From 43-108 sp001915545 (GTDB lineage: Bacteria; Bacteroidota; Bacteroidia; Bacteroidales; Bacteroidaceae): a stretch of 64,000 bases of DNA. Positions within the stretch are counted from its first letter, which is position 1. Every line of letters begins with the position of its first letter. Below, piece after piece: positions 50,763 through 59,839 of the stretch. The notes under the pieces were generated by a model. It was not told the DNA's origin, made no database searches, and saw only the letters and a list, made by a program, of their open reading frames with translations. The stretch covers positions 1 to 64,000 of the forward strand of contig CABUGV010000003.1 of assembly GCA_902491215.1 (NCBI GenBank). Direction: 5' to 3'. Both the position numbers and the translations under genes were made by a program.

Positions 50763-51974
50763 TTATTGAGGTGCCTGTCTGTACATGTACACAGCTATAA
50801 GCAGGAATATTATATTTGGAATCCAGACAGCTATGACCGGAGGCATGTTGGCATTGATTGCAAATGTCGATGATATGGTCTGGAATAATATGTAGGCAAA
50901 GCTGAGTGCCAGACCAATACCCAAGGATATACCCATTCCGTTCTTACGTTTCTTGGCCGACAATGAAAGGCCTATTGTTGTCAGGATGAACGAAGCAAAA
51001 GATGTTGCTCCGCGTTTCCAGTATTCAACTTCAAACTCCTTGATATTGGCAAATCCGCGCTGTTTCTGCTTGCTTATGTATTCCTCCAGTTCCGGCGATG
51101 TCATTGTTTCCTGCATTCCCTTTGTGATAAGGAAGTCTTGAGGCTCCATCTTTATTATCGAATCTCGTCTGATGCCGTTCGACAGAACCTCACGCATACC
51201 TCTCATTTCGCGTATCGTATAGTTCTTTAGAATCCAGTGGTACGGTTCTGCCGAGAGGGTGTCGTATTGTATGGCGTTGGCCTGCAGGTGTGATACCAGC
51301 TTCTTGTTTTCGAATTTGTCCAGCGTAAATCCGTATCCCGTTTTTACGTTGTCTTCGTACCTCTGTATGTAGGCAATAACTCCTGTGTCAACTTCGAGCT
51401 GTACATTGCTTGTGAATGTCTGTACATTCTTTCGCTTGTATGTGTTCTCGAATTTTACGCGTTCCACATTGCCTTTTGGTATGACGTATGAACCGAGGCC
51501 GAATGTGAGTGCAGCTATGACGGCCGCACTTATCATGTAAGGGCGCATCAGACGTTTGAAGCTGACGCCCGTTGACATCATGGCTATAATCTCCGAGTTT
51601 TCAGCAAGCTTTGTTGTGAAGAATATCACGGAAATGAATACAAACAGCTGACTGAACAGGTTGGAGTAGTACGGAATGAAGTTCAGGTAGTATTTGAAGA
51701 CGATTTCGTCGAGCGGTGCGTTCCTTGACAGGAACTTGTCGATGTTCTCGTTGAAATCGAAAACCACAGCGATTGAAATGATCAGTGCGATTGAAAAGAA
51801 ATATGTTCCGAGGAACTTCTTTATAATGTATATGTCCAGCTTTGATATCGGCTTGTGCGTGCCGTACCAATTTTTGAATCTGGTCCATGCAGAGGCCTTC
51901 TTCTTTGCGGTTTTGTTGTCCGCATTTTCACCTTTGGGCACCAGTTTGCCGTCAATGACATCGTATATGATCAT
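50763..51974 (-). CDS. LptF/LptG family LPS export permease
   Basis: A 403-residue inner-membrane protein of the YjgP/YjgQ family. It has TM1 within LDIYIIKKFLGTYFFSIALIISIAV, a periplasmic beta-jelly-roll in the middle (QLEVDTGVIAYIQRYEDNVKTGYGFTLDKFENK), and three C-terminal spans (FASFILTTIGLSLSAKK, GIGLALSFAYILFQTI, AVWIPNIIFLLIAVYMY). It forms the LPS flippase with LptB. An N-terminal extension of about 45 hydrophilic residues before TM1 is unusual. Either subunit name (LptF or LptG) is possible. It follows tgt by 72 bp. Confidence 0.88.
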   Translation of the reverse strand: MIIYDVIDGKLVPKGENADNKTAKKKASAWTRFKNWYGTHKPISKLDIYIIKKFLGTYFFSIALIISIAVVFDFNENIDKFLSRNAPLDEIVFKYYLNFIPYYSNLFSQLFVFISVIFFTTKLAENSEIIAMMSTGVSFKRLMRPYMISAAVIAALTFGLGSYVIPKGNVERVKFENTYKRKNVQTFTSNVQLEVDTGVIAYIQRYEDNVKTGYGFTLDKFENKKLVSHLQANAIQYDTLSAEPYHWILKNYTIREMRGMREVLSNGIRRDSIIKMEPQDFLITKGMQETMTSPELEEYISKQKQRGFANIKEFEVEYWKRGATSFASFILTTIGLSLSAKKRKNGMGISLGIGLALSFAYILFQTISSTFAINANMPPVIAVWIPNIIFLLIAVYMYRQAPQ

Positions 51975-52046
51975 ATTTAATCTGTTGCTTTACTAAATTT
52001 CTTCAATATCCTGAACATCAATCTGTTTTTGTGTTCTGCCAGTTTT

Positions 52047-53177
52047 CTACAGTCTGGTCTGCAGTGTCTCTACCATCTTTGGTTTCCATGCAGTGAAATC
52101 GCCGGCAATGATATGCTTTCTTGCTTCTCCTACAAGCCATAGATAGAAGGCCAGATTGTGTATTGACGCAATTTGCATTGCCAGCAGTTCCTTTGCTTTG
52201 AAGAGATGGTGCAGATATGCTTTTGTATAATCTGTGTCAACGTATGAATCGCCCTCGACATCTATTGGCGAAAAGTCCATTTCCCATTTTTTGTTGCGCA
52301 TGTTCATTATGCCGTGCTTGGTGAAAAGCATGGCGTTGCGTCCGTTGCGTGTCGGCATTACGCAATCGAACATGTCCACACCGCGTTCGATCGCCTCAAG
52401 CAGATTCACTGGAGTACCTACACCCATAAGATATCTAGGCTTGTCTTTCGGCAATATTTCGTTGACAACCTCAATCATTTCGTACATCACGTCTACAGGT
52501 TCTCCCACAGCCAGTCCGCCGATAGCATTACCTTCGGCATCTTTCGAAGCTACATATTCTGCCGCACGTTTTCTGAGATCTCTGTATGTGCATCCTTGTA
52601 CGATAGGGAATAGGGCTTGGCTGTAGCCGTATTTAGGCTCTGTTTCGTTGAAGCGTTTGATGCATCTGTCAAGCCAGCTTTCTGTCAGATCGAGCGATTC
52701 TTTGGCGTATTTGTAGTCTGACGTTCCTGGAGGACATTCATCGAAAGCCATCATGATGTCTGCACCGATGGTTCTTTCTATGTCCATCACCTTTTCAGGA
52801 CTGAAGAAATGCTTTGATCCGTCAATGTGTGATCTGAATTCAGCTCCTTCTTTGCTCAGCTTTCTTATTCCTGCAAGCGAGAAGACCTGAAAACCGCCGC
52901 TGTCAGTCAGCATTGGACGGTCAAATCCGTTGAACTTATGCAAACCTCCAGCCTTCTCCAGGACCTCGAGTCCCGGACGGAGGTAGAGATGGTATGTGTT
53001 TCCCAGAATGATCTGGGCCTTGATATCGTTCTTGAGTTCGTGCTGATGCACGGCTTTCACGCTTCCGAGTGTGCCCACAGGCATGAATATTGGTGTCTGT
53101 ATCTGTCCGTGGTCAGTTGTTATGACTCCAGCTCTTGCATTGCTCTTGGAGTCTGTGTATTGAAGTTCGAATGTCAT
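52047..53177 (-). CDS. tgt: queuine/preQ1 tRNA-guanine transglycosylase
   Basis: A 376-residue TIM-barrel enzyme that exchanges guanine 34 for preQ1 in GUN tRNAs. It has LTDSGGFQVFSL (Asp92), GGLAVGEP, and FDCVMPTRNGRN (nucleophile Asp271). The usual zinc site C-x-C-x2-C is absent: the aligned segment VEGDSYVDTDY has Gly309, Ser311 and Asp314, while the His of ASIHN (His340) remains. The gene starts 1 bp after the lon stop, so the two are coupled. Confidence 0.94.
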   Translation of the reverse strand: MTFELQYTDSKSNARAGVITTDHGQIQTPIFMPVGTLGSVKAVHQHELKNDIKAQIILGNTYHLYLRPGLEVLEKAGGLHKFNGFDRPMLTDSGGFQVFSLAGIRKLSKEGAEFRSHIDGSKHFFSPEKVMDIERTIGADIMMAFDECPPGTSDYKYAKESLDLTESWLDRCIKRFNETEPKYGYSQALFPIVQGCTYRDLRKRAAEYVASKDAEGNAIGGLAVGEPVDVMYEMIEVVNEILPKDKPRYLMGVGTPVNLLEAIERGVDMFDCVMPTRNGRNAMLFTKHGIMNMRNKKWEMDFSPIDVEGDSYVDTDYTKAYLHHLFKAKELLAMQIASIHNLAFYLWLVGEARKHIIAGDFTAWKPKMVETLQTRL

Positions 53178-53178
53178 G

Positions 53179-55656
53179 TCAGCTCTTCTTTTCTTCTTCC
53201 TCTTTTATTGTCAGATCTATGGCGTTGTCCACTTTCTCGTCGAGCAGTGCAAATTTGAGCACATCCTTCACATCCTCAACATAGTGGAAACTTACTCCCT
53301 TGAGATATTTCTCCGGAATCTGTTCGATGTCCTTCTTGTTTTCCTTGCAAATCAGGATGTCGGTTATTCCGGCACGTTTTGCTGCAAGAATCTTTTCCTT
53401 TATACCGCCAACAGGAAGCACCTTACCTCGCAGGGTTATCTCGCCGGTCATAGCCACATTGGCGCGTACCTTGCGCTGAGTCAATGCCGATGCGATAGAA
53501 GTGGCAATAGTAATTCCTGCAGACGGACCATCTTTAGGCACAGCTCCTTCAGGAACGTGTATGTGAATGTTCCAGTTGTCGAATATTCTGTAGTCGATGC
53601 CAAACTTATCTGCATGTGCTTTCAGATATTCCAGTGCAAGTACTGCTGATTCCTTCATCACGTCGCCGAGATTACCTGTAAGGGTCAGCTTGCCGGCTTT
53701 TCCGCGGCTCAGGCTAGTTTCAACAAAGAGGATTTCTCCGCCTACAGCTGTCCATGCAAGTCCGGTCACAACACCGGCATACTTGTTGCCTTGGTATTTG
53801 TCGCGTGTATATTCTTCCGGACCAAGATATTTGGCCATGTCGCCGGCTTTGAGTTCATGGTCTGGGAGTGTGTCGTTCTTAGCATATTCCAGAGTAATCT
53901 TTCTGAACAATTTGTTGATTTTCTTGTCCAGCTCTCTGACTCCAGATTCGCGTGTGTACGATTCTATAATCTTTTCCAGCGCACCCTTTGATATCTTGAG
54001 CTCTTTTTTCTCCATGCCGAGGTTTTCAAGCTCTTTCGGTACAAGATGACGCTTGGCTATTTCTATCTTTTCCTCTGTAAGGTATCCGCTGACCTCAATA
54101 AGTTCCATTCTGTCGAGGAGTGGAGCAGGGATATTGCCGATGTTGTTGGCAGTAGCGATGAACATAACCTTTGAAAGGTCGTAATCGATGTCGAGGAAAT
54201 TGTCGTGGAACGTGTTGTTCTGTTCCGGATCGAGCACTTCCAGTAGTGCTGCCGACGGGTCGCCGTTGAAGTTTGCCTGCGACACCTTGTCGATTTCATC
54301 GAGAATGAACACCGGATTAGAGCTTTTGGCCTTTATGAGGCTCTTGATTATTCTTCCCGGCATAGCACCGATGTATGTCTTTCTGTGTCCGCGGATTTCT
54401 GCTTCGTCATGCAATCCTCCGAGCGATACTCTGACGTATTGTCTCTTCATGGCGCGTGCGATGCTCTTTCCAAGCGATGTCTTTCCGACTCCTGGAGGGC
54501 CGTAAAGGCATATTATCGGACTCTTGAAGTCACCTCTCATCTTGAGCACGGCGAGGTGTTCGAGTATGCGTTCCTTCACTTTCTCCATTCCGTAGTGGTC
54601 CTTGTTGAGCACCTTTTCGGCATTGGTCAGGTTGAAGTTGTCGCTTGTATACTCGTTCCAAGGAAGATTGAGCATTGTGTCGAGGTAGTTGTACTGCACG
54701 TTGAAGTCAGGACTTTGAGGGTTCATGTGCTCCAGCTTGCCCAGTTCCTTTGTGAATATTTCACCAACTTCCTTGCTCCATTTCTTTTTCTTGCTGCGTG
54801 CAACGAGTTCCTCAATCTCATTGTCGCTGTTGTCTCCGAGCTCTTCCTGTATGTTGCGGAGTTCCTGCTGCAGGAAGTAGTCGCGCTGCTGCTTGTCGAG
54901 TTCTTCGCGTGTGCGCATCTGGATGTTGGCCTTCAGCATGGCGAACTGGAATTCTCTGTTGAGAACAGTCAGAAGCTTGTATGCTCGTGCCGAAACGAAG
55001 TCCTCGTTGAGCAGTGATATACGCTCTTTGTTGTTTATAGGGATGTTTGCACACAGGAAGTTGATGAGGAACACCTTGTTGGAGATGTTCTTCAGTGCAA
55101 AGGATGAGTCAATCCTGCTGTTTTCTGATGTTTTCAGAACCTTTTCTGCCATTTCCTTGCATGCTTCGACCACAGCAGTAAATTCTCTGTCGTTCGGCGA
55201 AGGAATTTCGTCGTGCAGTTTCTCAACCTTTCCTTTCAGGTAAGGTGATGTTTGATTGAGGTCTACCAGCTTGAGTCTGTTGAATCCCTGCAGGATGGCT
55301 GTTTTTGAGCCGTCAGGCAGTTCAAGAATTCTCAGAACCTTTGCTGCCACACCTATATGGCACAGGTCTGTTGCTTCAGGTGCTTCCACACTGTCGTCTT
55401 TCTGGCAGAATACACCGATGTATTGGCTCTGCTTGAAAGCTTCGTTGAGAAGCATCATTGATGATTTTCTGCCTATTCCTACCGGCAGTATGACACCTGG
55501 AAACAATGTCATGTTTCTCAGCGGTAGTATGGCTATGTCGTCTTTGTTGATTTCTGCGTCTGGAATCTGATCTTCAGCTCCGTCAAAGTCAGCTATCAGT
55601 GAGATGGAACTGTCTTTTGTCTGTTCGTCAACGCCGTCTAGCTTAAATTTTTTCAT
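53179..55656 (-). CDS. lon: ATP-dependent protease Lon
   Basis: An 825-residue cytoplasmic AAA+ protease. It has an N-terminal LON domain (LPLRNMTLFPGVILPVGIGR), a coiled-coil hairpin, Walker A GPPGVGKT (386-393), Walker B VFILDEIDKV, and the catalytic Ser712 in PKDGPSAG with Lys755 in GGIKEKILAAKRAG. I start at the ATG at 55656 because a -7 box at 55721-55728 would place transcription inside the longer frame. The first gene of the minus-strand run lon-tgt-lptF. Confidence 0.96.
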   Translation of the reverse strand: MKKFKLDGVDEQTKDSSISLIADFDGAEDQIPDAEINKDDIAILPLRNMTLFPGVILPVGIGRKSSMMLLNEAFKQSQYIGVFCQKDDSVEAPEATDLCHIGVAAKVLRILELPDGSKTAILQGFNRLKLVDLNQTSPYLKGKVEKLHDEIPSPNDREFTAVVEACKEMAEKVLKTSENSRIDSSFALKNISNKVFLINFLCANIPINNKERISLLNEDFVSARAYKLLTVLNREFQFAMLKANIQMRTREELDKQQRDYFLQQELRNIQEELGDNSDNEIEELVARSKKKKWSKEVGEIFTKELGKLEHMNPQSPDFNVQYNYLDTMLNLPWNEYTSDNFNLTNAEKVLNKDHYGMEKVKERILEHLAVLKMRGDFKSPIICLYGPPGVGKTSLGKSIARAMKRQYVRVSLGGLHDEAEIRGHRKTYIGAMPGRIIKSLIKAKSSNPVFILDEIDKVSQANFNGDPSAALLEVLDPEQNNTFHDNFLDIDYDLSKVMFIATANNIGNIPAPLLDRMELIEVSGYLTEEKIEIAKRHLVPKELENLGMEKKELKISKGALEKIIESYTRESGVRELDKKINKLFRKITLEYAKNDTLPDHELKAGDMAKYLGPEEYTRDKYQGNKYAGVVTGLAWTAVGGEILFVETSLSRGKAGKLTLTGNLGDVMKESAVLALEYLKAHADKFGIDYRIFDNWNIHIHVPEGAVPKDGPSAGITIATSIASALTQRKVRANVAMTGEITLRGKVLPVGGIKEKILAAKRAGITDILICKENKKDIEQIPEKYLKGVSFHYVEDVKDVLKFALLDEKVDNAIDLTIKEEEEKKS

Positions 55657-55720
55657 TTCTTCGTATATCTTTCTTTTGTGGAAAAAAGTTTCTGCACTGA
55701 TAAATGTGCACAAAACGGTG

Positions 55721-55728
55721 CAAATCTA
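55721..55728 (-). promoter_or_regulatory. -7 box (TAGATTTG) of lon
   Basis: The minus strand reads TAGATTTG, 64 nt before the chosen lon ATG. Confidence 0.5.
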
Positions 55729-55829
55729 CAAATAAATTATGACATTTCTGTTATTGATTCTTTTGCATTTATGCCCGATGTGTCATTTTCTGTGTCATTT
55801 TGAATTTTGCTTTCATCAGCAAGCTTTTC

Positions 55830-56546
55830 TCAGAAGTTCAAGTAGAAGTCCTTTGTGAGTTCTTTGAATTCGTCTGAGTATGTCCCGCCGTTGTTGTGTA
55901 TGTACAGCAAAGATTGTGCCGTAGGACTATTTGTCTTTCTGAATTCCAGTAAAGACCTCACAGGTGTTTTCTTTATGCTGTCCGATACGTCAGTTCTGCG
56001 CGAGAGGTAAAGTCCTTCAGCTGCGGCCAGCACGATGACGGTTCTGGCTGCAGTGCAAGGCACAATCAGACTGAAAGTCCCTTGATGTTTCAGTAGAGTG
56101 GCCGAGCCGTGTATGAGTTCGGCAAAAGGGAGGGACGATGTGTGTCTTGCCGCGTTTCTGCTCTTGTCTGGCGAGAATGCCTCTTCCTCGAAGTATGGAG
56201 GGTTGCTTACGATGCTGTCGTATGATTCGTTTTCGGTTTCTTGTGCAAAGGTTCTGAAGTCGGCTTCCTGTACCTCGATATTTTCTTTAAATATGGAATT
56301 ATTTACATTTATAAAAGCTTGTTTTATAGCGTTTATATCGTTGTCTATTGCAGTTATGATTGAATTCTCTTCTCTCTGAGCCAGCATCAGTGCGATGATG
56401 CCGCTTCCGGTTCCGATGTCGAGTATTCGTGAATGGCTGCATACTGTGCACCAGCTTCCCAGAAGTACAGCATCGGTGCCGGCTTTCATTGCACATAGGT
56501 CGTGATGGATGGTGAATTTCTTGAACTTGAAAAATTGTGCTCCCAT
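55830..56546 (-). CDS. tRNA1(Val) adenine-37 N6-methyltransferase TrmN6-like
   Basis: A 238-residue SAM-dependent methyltransferase. The N-terminal FKFKKFTIHHDLCAMKAGTDAVLLGSW is the YfiC/TrmN6 signature. The SAM motif ILDIGTGSGIIALMLAQR comes next (Asp43), then the catalytic VSNPPYF (NPPY 115-118) of N6-adenine methyltransferases. The C-terminal ARTVIVLAAAEGLYLSRRTDV is also family-like. It probably methylates A37 of tRNA-Val. It stands alone downstream of array C. Confidence 0.9.
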   Translation of the reverse strand: MGAQFFKFKKFTIHHDLCAMKAGTDAVLLGSWCTVCSHSRILDIGTGSGIIALMLAQREENSIITAIDNDINAIKQAFINVNNSIFKENIEVQEADFRTFAQETENESYDSIVSNPPYFEEEAFSPDKSRNAARHTSSLPFAELIHGSATLLKHQGTFSLIVPCTAARTVIVLAAAEGLYLSRRTDVSDSIKKTPVRSLLEFRKTNSPTAQSLLYIHNNGGTYSDEFKELTKDFYLNF

Positions 56547-56843
56547 ATTGTCTTGTAGTTGCTTTTACGTTTTCCATAGTAACCCTGTAAGTATTATAAC
56601 CGGGTCATGTTTTTTATTATGCAAATATAACACTTGCTGGTTTAACAGAATCCGCATGTATGTCGTTTTTGCCAGCTCAGTCGCGCAGTCTCGGATGTTC
56701 TCTGTAAATGTTGTATGTTTTCTTAGGCCTGCAAAAAAATTGCGAGGGCTTGGAAATGAAATTCCGAGCCCTCGCGGATTGAGTTGTGAGCCCTTGCGTT
56801 TTCCGCCGCGAGCCCTTGTACTTTCGGTTGCGTGCTTCTTAGC
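56547..56843. other. 297-bp intergenic region with the 22-bp array
   Basis: Between trmN6 and the DUF418 gene, both on the minus strand. Array C fills 56737-56839. The rest (56547-56736) is AT-rich leader for trmN6 with nothing further recognised. Confidence 0.6.
56737..56839 (+). repeat. 22-bp-period intergenic array C (four clear units, one degenerate)
   Basis: Cores GAGGGCTT (56744), GAGCCCTC (56766), GAGCCCTT (56788) and GAGCCCTT (56810) start exactly 22 bp apart. A degenerate fifth, GTGCTTCT, is at 56832. Flanks are AATTGC/AATTCC before and GC or GG plus A/T after, so each unit has approximate dyad symmetry. The array starts directly after the DUF418 stop. It is the clearest of the three arrays. 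Confidence 0.85.
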
Positions 56844-58010
56844 TTACAGCCATGTGGCTTTTTTCCAAAGATATTCCAGCGGACCGTGCTTGTGGCTCTT
56901 CATCCACCATCTGCAGAATGCAAACTGCAGAACGAAGATAATTGCACCTACTATAATGCTGGCTGTTATGCCCAGGTCATCGTGGAGGCTGAATCCCCAA
57001 TGGTAGAAGAGCATCGAACCGATGATGCTTTGCGTAATATAGTTGGTCAGACTCATCTTGCCGTATGAAGTGAAGGTCATAAGCTTGTCGTGCAGATTAG
57101 TGCGGTAGAATGCGAAGAGTACACCCGATACGAGCATAAGCATGAAGGCAAATTTGTATAATGAGCTGACAATCAGCAATAGCGGTACGAGGATGGACTT
57201 GTTCGTGATGAAGTCTGGAAGCATGTTGCCGATGCCGTAGAGTGGGAAGAAGGTTATCAGTGAACCGCACAGCACTTTGTTCCAGAACGGAAGGTTTTCA
57301 CGGCAGAACAGATTGCGGCGTCCTATCAGAAGACCAAAAATGAAGAGTGAGGCAGTCTGGAATACTCTTCCGTTGTCCCAGGCCCATGCAAGGCTGGCTA
57401 TCTGTCCTTCGTAAAGGTTTACTTTCAGAGTCTCGAGGAATGTACCGTTCATCTGAACTTCGCGTGCCGCTCCCCAATACTGCGATGTCGGAATGACCGG
57501 AGTGATGTAGGAAGGGTCCAGTGTTGCTCTTATCACGTGGTAAAGCGGTATTGGCTGTATAAGGAGTACGCAGGCTATGATGAGAAGCCATTTGTCGTTG
57601 AATCTGCAAACCAGAGGGAGTATGAAGCCGACGAGAGAGTAGAGCACAAGCACTTCGGCTGTGAAGAAGGATGCATTTATGTTTCCGAATATGAATAGGA
57701 GTACAAGACGCCAGCAGAAACGGAGGCGGAAGTCATGTCCGCGCAGACGCTGATTGTCGTCTTGTATGAAAAAACTGAATCCGAAAAGCAGGGCAAATAC
57801 AGCGTATGCCTTTCCGCCGAACATGAAGAACATGCCGTCCCAGATGGCGCGGTCGCTGAAATTAAGCCATTCGCTTTGCTGGCTTGTGTCGGGAAATGAG
57901 TAGAAATTGAAGTGTTCGATGCTGTGGAGCAGAATAATGCCCATAACGGCAAGTCCACGAAGCACGTCAGCAACATCGATGCGGGCGTGTACCTTGATCT
58001 TGTCAACCAT
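56844..58010 (-). CDS. DUF418 (YeiB-type) membrane protein
   Basis: A 388-residue inner-membrane protein with about 8-10 helices. The N-terminus RIDVADVLRGLAVMGIILLHSIEHF is the acyltransferase-3-like/DUF1624 start. The C-terminal DUF418 part is clear: TSYGKMSLTNYITQSIIGSMLFY and QFAFCRWWMKSHKHGPLEYLWKKAT. The family (COG2311) is linked to acyltransferase-like membrane proteins, but the substrate is unknown. The -7 box at 58087-58094 is divergent from the rnf promoter. Confidence 0.9.
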   Translation of the reverse strand: MVDKIKVHARIDVADVLRGLAVMGIILLHSIEHFNFYSFPDTSQQSEWLNFSDRAIWDGMFFMFGGKAYAVFALLFGFSFFIQDDNQRLRGHDFRLRFCWRLVLLFIFGNINASFFTAEVLVLYSLVGFILPLVCRFNDKWLLIIACVLLIQPIPLYHVIRATLDPSYITPVIPTSQYWGAAREVQMNGTFLETLKVNLYEGQIASLAWAWDNGRVFQTASLFIFGLLIGRRNLFCRENLPFWNKVLCGSLITFFPLYGIGNMLPDFITNKSILVPLLLIVSSLYKFAFMLMLVSGVLFAFYRTNLHDKLMTFTSYGKMSLTNYITQSIIGSMLFYHWGFSLHDDLGITASIIVGAIIFVLQFAFCRWWMKSHKHGPLEYLWKKATWL

Positions 58011-58086
58011 GATTTTTTCTGTTTTTTTTGATGGGTTTAGTTTTGTATTATTGCTTTTGTGTTGAGATTTAAGAATTTTACGGGTG

Positions 58087-58094
58087 CAAAAGTA
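58087..58094 (-). promoter_or_regulatory. -7 box (TACTTTTG) of the DUF418 gene
   Basis: The minus strand reads TACTTTTG, 76 nt before the ATG at 58010. Confidence 0.5.
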
Positions 58095-58362
58095 TACATT
58101 ATATTCCGTTTTAGGGCTATGGTTTCATATTAAAAAAAACTTTTTGCAGTGTGTTTGTTCTTTTGTAAGCCAACGCATCGTGTTTGCCGACATGCCGAAC
58201 ACTTCTTTTGCCTGTATCTTTCCACAAATTCTGCAATAACAGTGAAGACCTGTTATTTTGCTATGTTTCCTATTCGGAACATATTTTGTACATAAGCTCG
58301 CACCTTGTTTTCAGTATGGGAAAAAAGTTTTCCGCTATGGCTAAAATACTTTCACAAACTTA

Positions 58363-58391
58363 TTGTTTTTAATTATTTAATACTATTTTTG
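58363..58391 (+). promoter_or_regulatory. promoter of the rseC-rnf operon
   Basis: TTG (58363-58365), 18 bp, then TATTTTTG (58384-58391). The rseC ATG is 32 nt downstream. Confidence 0.55.
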
Positions 58392-58423
58392 CGTGATAAT
58401 TGTAAAGTGCAGTTTGCAAATAT

Positions 58424-58843
58424 ATGAAAAACCAGATAGAACATCTTGGGGTCGTTGAGGACGTAGATGGTTGTAGAGTGAAGGTTAAGATTGTTCAGTC
58501 ATCGGCCTGTTCCTCATGTCACGCAAGATCAATGTGCAATTCATCCGAAAGTAAGGAAAAAATTGTCGATGTGACCGCAGAAGAGTATGAATCTTATGAG
58601 GTCGGCGACAAGGTTGTCGTGTGTGCATCCATGTCGATGGGGCGCAAGGCCGTGATGCTGGCTTTTGCTTATCCTATGGCGCTGATGCTCGCATGGATAA
58701 TTGTATGCTCATCGGTGATGCACGTTGCTGAAATTGTCAGCATTGCCGGTGCACTGGTCCTGCTTGCTGTCTACTATTTCATTCTTTATCTGCGTAGGGA
58801 CCGTATAGACAGGTCGTTTTTTTTCAGCCTTAGACATTACTAA
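58424..58843 (+). CDS. rseC: RseC/MucC family protein
   Basis: A 139-residue inner-membrane protein. The N-terminal cytoplasmic part carries a cysteine cluster SSACSSCHARSMCNSSESK (C-x2-C-x5-C), then VGDKVVVCASMSMGRKAVMLAFAYP with two transmembrane helices (about 71-93 and 97-117). RseC proteins accompany Rnf clusters and the SoxR-reducing system. The cysteines may hold an iron-sulfur cluster. It is first in the rnf operon, 32 bp before rnfB. Confidence 0.88.
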   Translation: MKNQIEHLGVVEDVDGCRVKVKIVQSSACSSCHARSMCNSSESKEKIVDVTAEEYESYEVGDKVVVCASMSMGRKAVMLAFAYPMALMLAWIIVCSSVMHVAEIVSIAGALVLLAVYYFILYLRRDRIDRSFFFSLRHY

Positions 58844-58875
58844 TAATTAACAACTAAAAAATAAAAAATTGCTTT

Positions 58876-59787
58876 ATGAACGTAATTCTTATTGCTGTAA
58901 TCGTATTGGGCGCAATAGGTCTGATAGCGGCATTCGTGCTCTACATTGTGGCCAAGAAATTTGCAGTTAAGGAAGATCCTCGTATCGGTAAGATATCAGA
59001 AGTTCTTCCGCAGGCCAATTGCGGTGGATGCGGTTTCCCTGGATGTGGAGGTATGGCATCTGCATGCGTCAAGGCGGCCGATGCTGGTTCGTTGGAAGGC
59101 TTGTCATGTCCTGTTGGAGGCCAGCAGGTAATGGACAAGATTGCTGCGATATTGGGAATGGAAGTGGGTGTCGCAGCACCTAAACTTGCCGTGGTTAGAT
59201 GTAACGGTACTTGTGCCAACCGTCCGAAGGTGGCTGTTTACGACGGTGTACGCAGCTGTCGTGTGCAGAACACTGTGAGCAGCGGTGAAACAGCATGTGC
59301 GTATGGCTGTCTCGGATGCGGCGACTGTGTCTCTGCATGTCAGTTCGGTGCTATAAGCATGAACCCTGAAACAGGCATACCTGAAGTAAATGCCGACAAA
59401 TGTACGGCCTGTGGAGCTTGTGCCAAGGCATGTCCTCGAAACATCATCGAGATACGCCATGTGAAAGGCACGAAGAAGATGGGCATATACGTTGCCTGCA
59501 TGAATCAGGAGAAGGGTGCTGCTGCGATGAAGGCTTGTTCTGCAGCCTGCATAGCATGCGGCAAGTGCGAGAAGGTTTGTCCGTTCGATGCTGTACATGT
59601 TCAGAACAACGTGGCATACGTCGATCCTGACAAGTGCAAGATGTGCCGCAAGTGCGAGGATGAATGTCCAAAGAATGTAATACATGCTCTGAACATGCCT
59701 CCGCGTCCTGCTAAGCCTGCAGCTCCAAAACCAGCCGCTGCTCCGAAAGCAGCAGAGACTGCTAAGCCTGCAGAGGAGGCTAAATGA
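58876..59787 (+). CDS. rnfB: Rnf complex subunit B, polyferredoxin
   Basis: 303 residues: an N-terminal membrane helix (NVILIAVIVLGAIGLIAAFVLYIV), then the 4Fe-4S domain with CGGCGFPGCGG and a distal Cys in LSCPVGG. Further ferredoxin motifs follow: CLGCGDCVSACQFGAI, CTACGACAKACPRNII, CIACGKCEKVCPFDAV and CKMCRKCEDECPKNVI. It receives electrons from ferredoxin and passes them into the Rnf complex. The last about 30 residues are a Pro/Ala/Lys-rich low-complexity tail (PAAPKPAAAPKAAETAKPAE). Confidence 0.96.
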   Translation: MNVILIAVIVLGAIGLIAAFVLYIVAKKFAVKEDPRIGKISEVLPQANCGGCGFPGCGGMASACVKAADAGSLEGLSCPVGGQQVMDKIAAILGMEVGVAAPKLAVVRCNGTCANRPKVAVYDGVRSCRVQNTVSSGETACAYGCLGCGDCVSACQFGAISMNPETGIPEVNADKCTACGACAKACPRNIIEIRHVKGTKKMGIYVACMNQEKGAAAMKACSAACIACGKCEKVCPFDAVHVQNNVAYVDPDKCKMCRKCEDECPKNVIHALNMPPRPAKPAAPKPAAAPKAAETAKPAEEAK

Positions 59788-59839
59788 AACGAGAGAACCT
59801 GAACATTTATTTAAGAACTTATATAAATAGATATAGAAA

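Larger units (their letters stand above)
58011..58423. other. 413-bp divergent promoter region, DUF418 / rseC-rnf
   Basis: Holds the two divergent -7 boxes and a perfect 8-bp hairpin AATAACAG/CTGTTATT (58235-58242 / 58250-58257) with a 7-nt loop. The hairpin has no U tract and may lie in a long rnf leader region. No gene is seen. Confidence 0.55.

Noticed and set aside
56737..56839. CRISPR array interpretation of the 22-bp arrays
   Set aside because: The whole period is only 22 bp, cores are degenerate, there are no unique spacers of 30 bp or more, and no cas gene is present.
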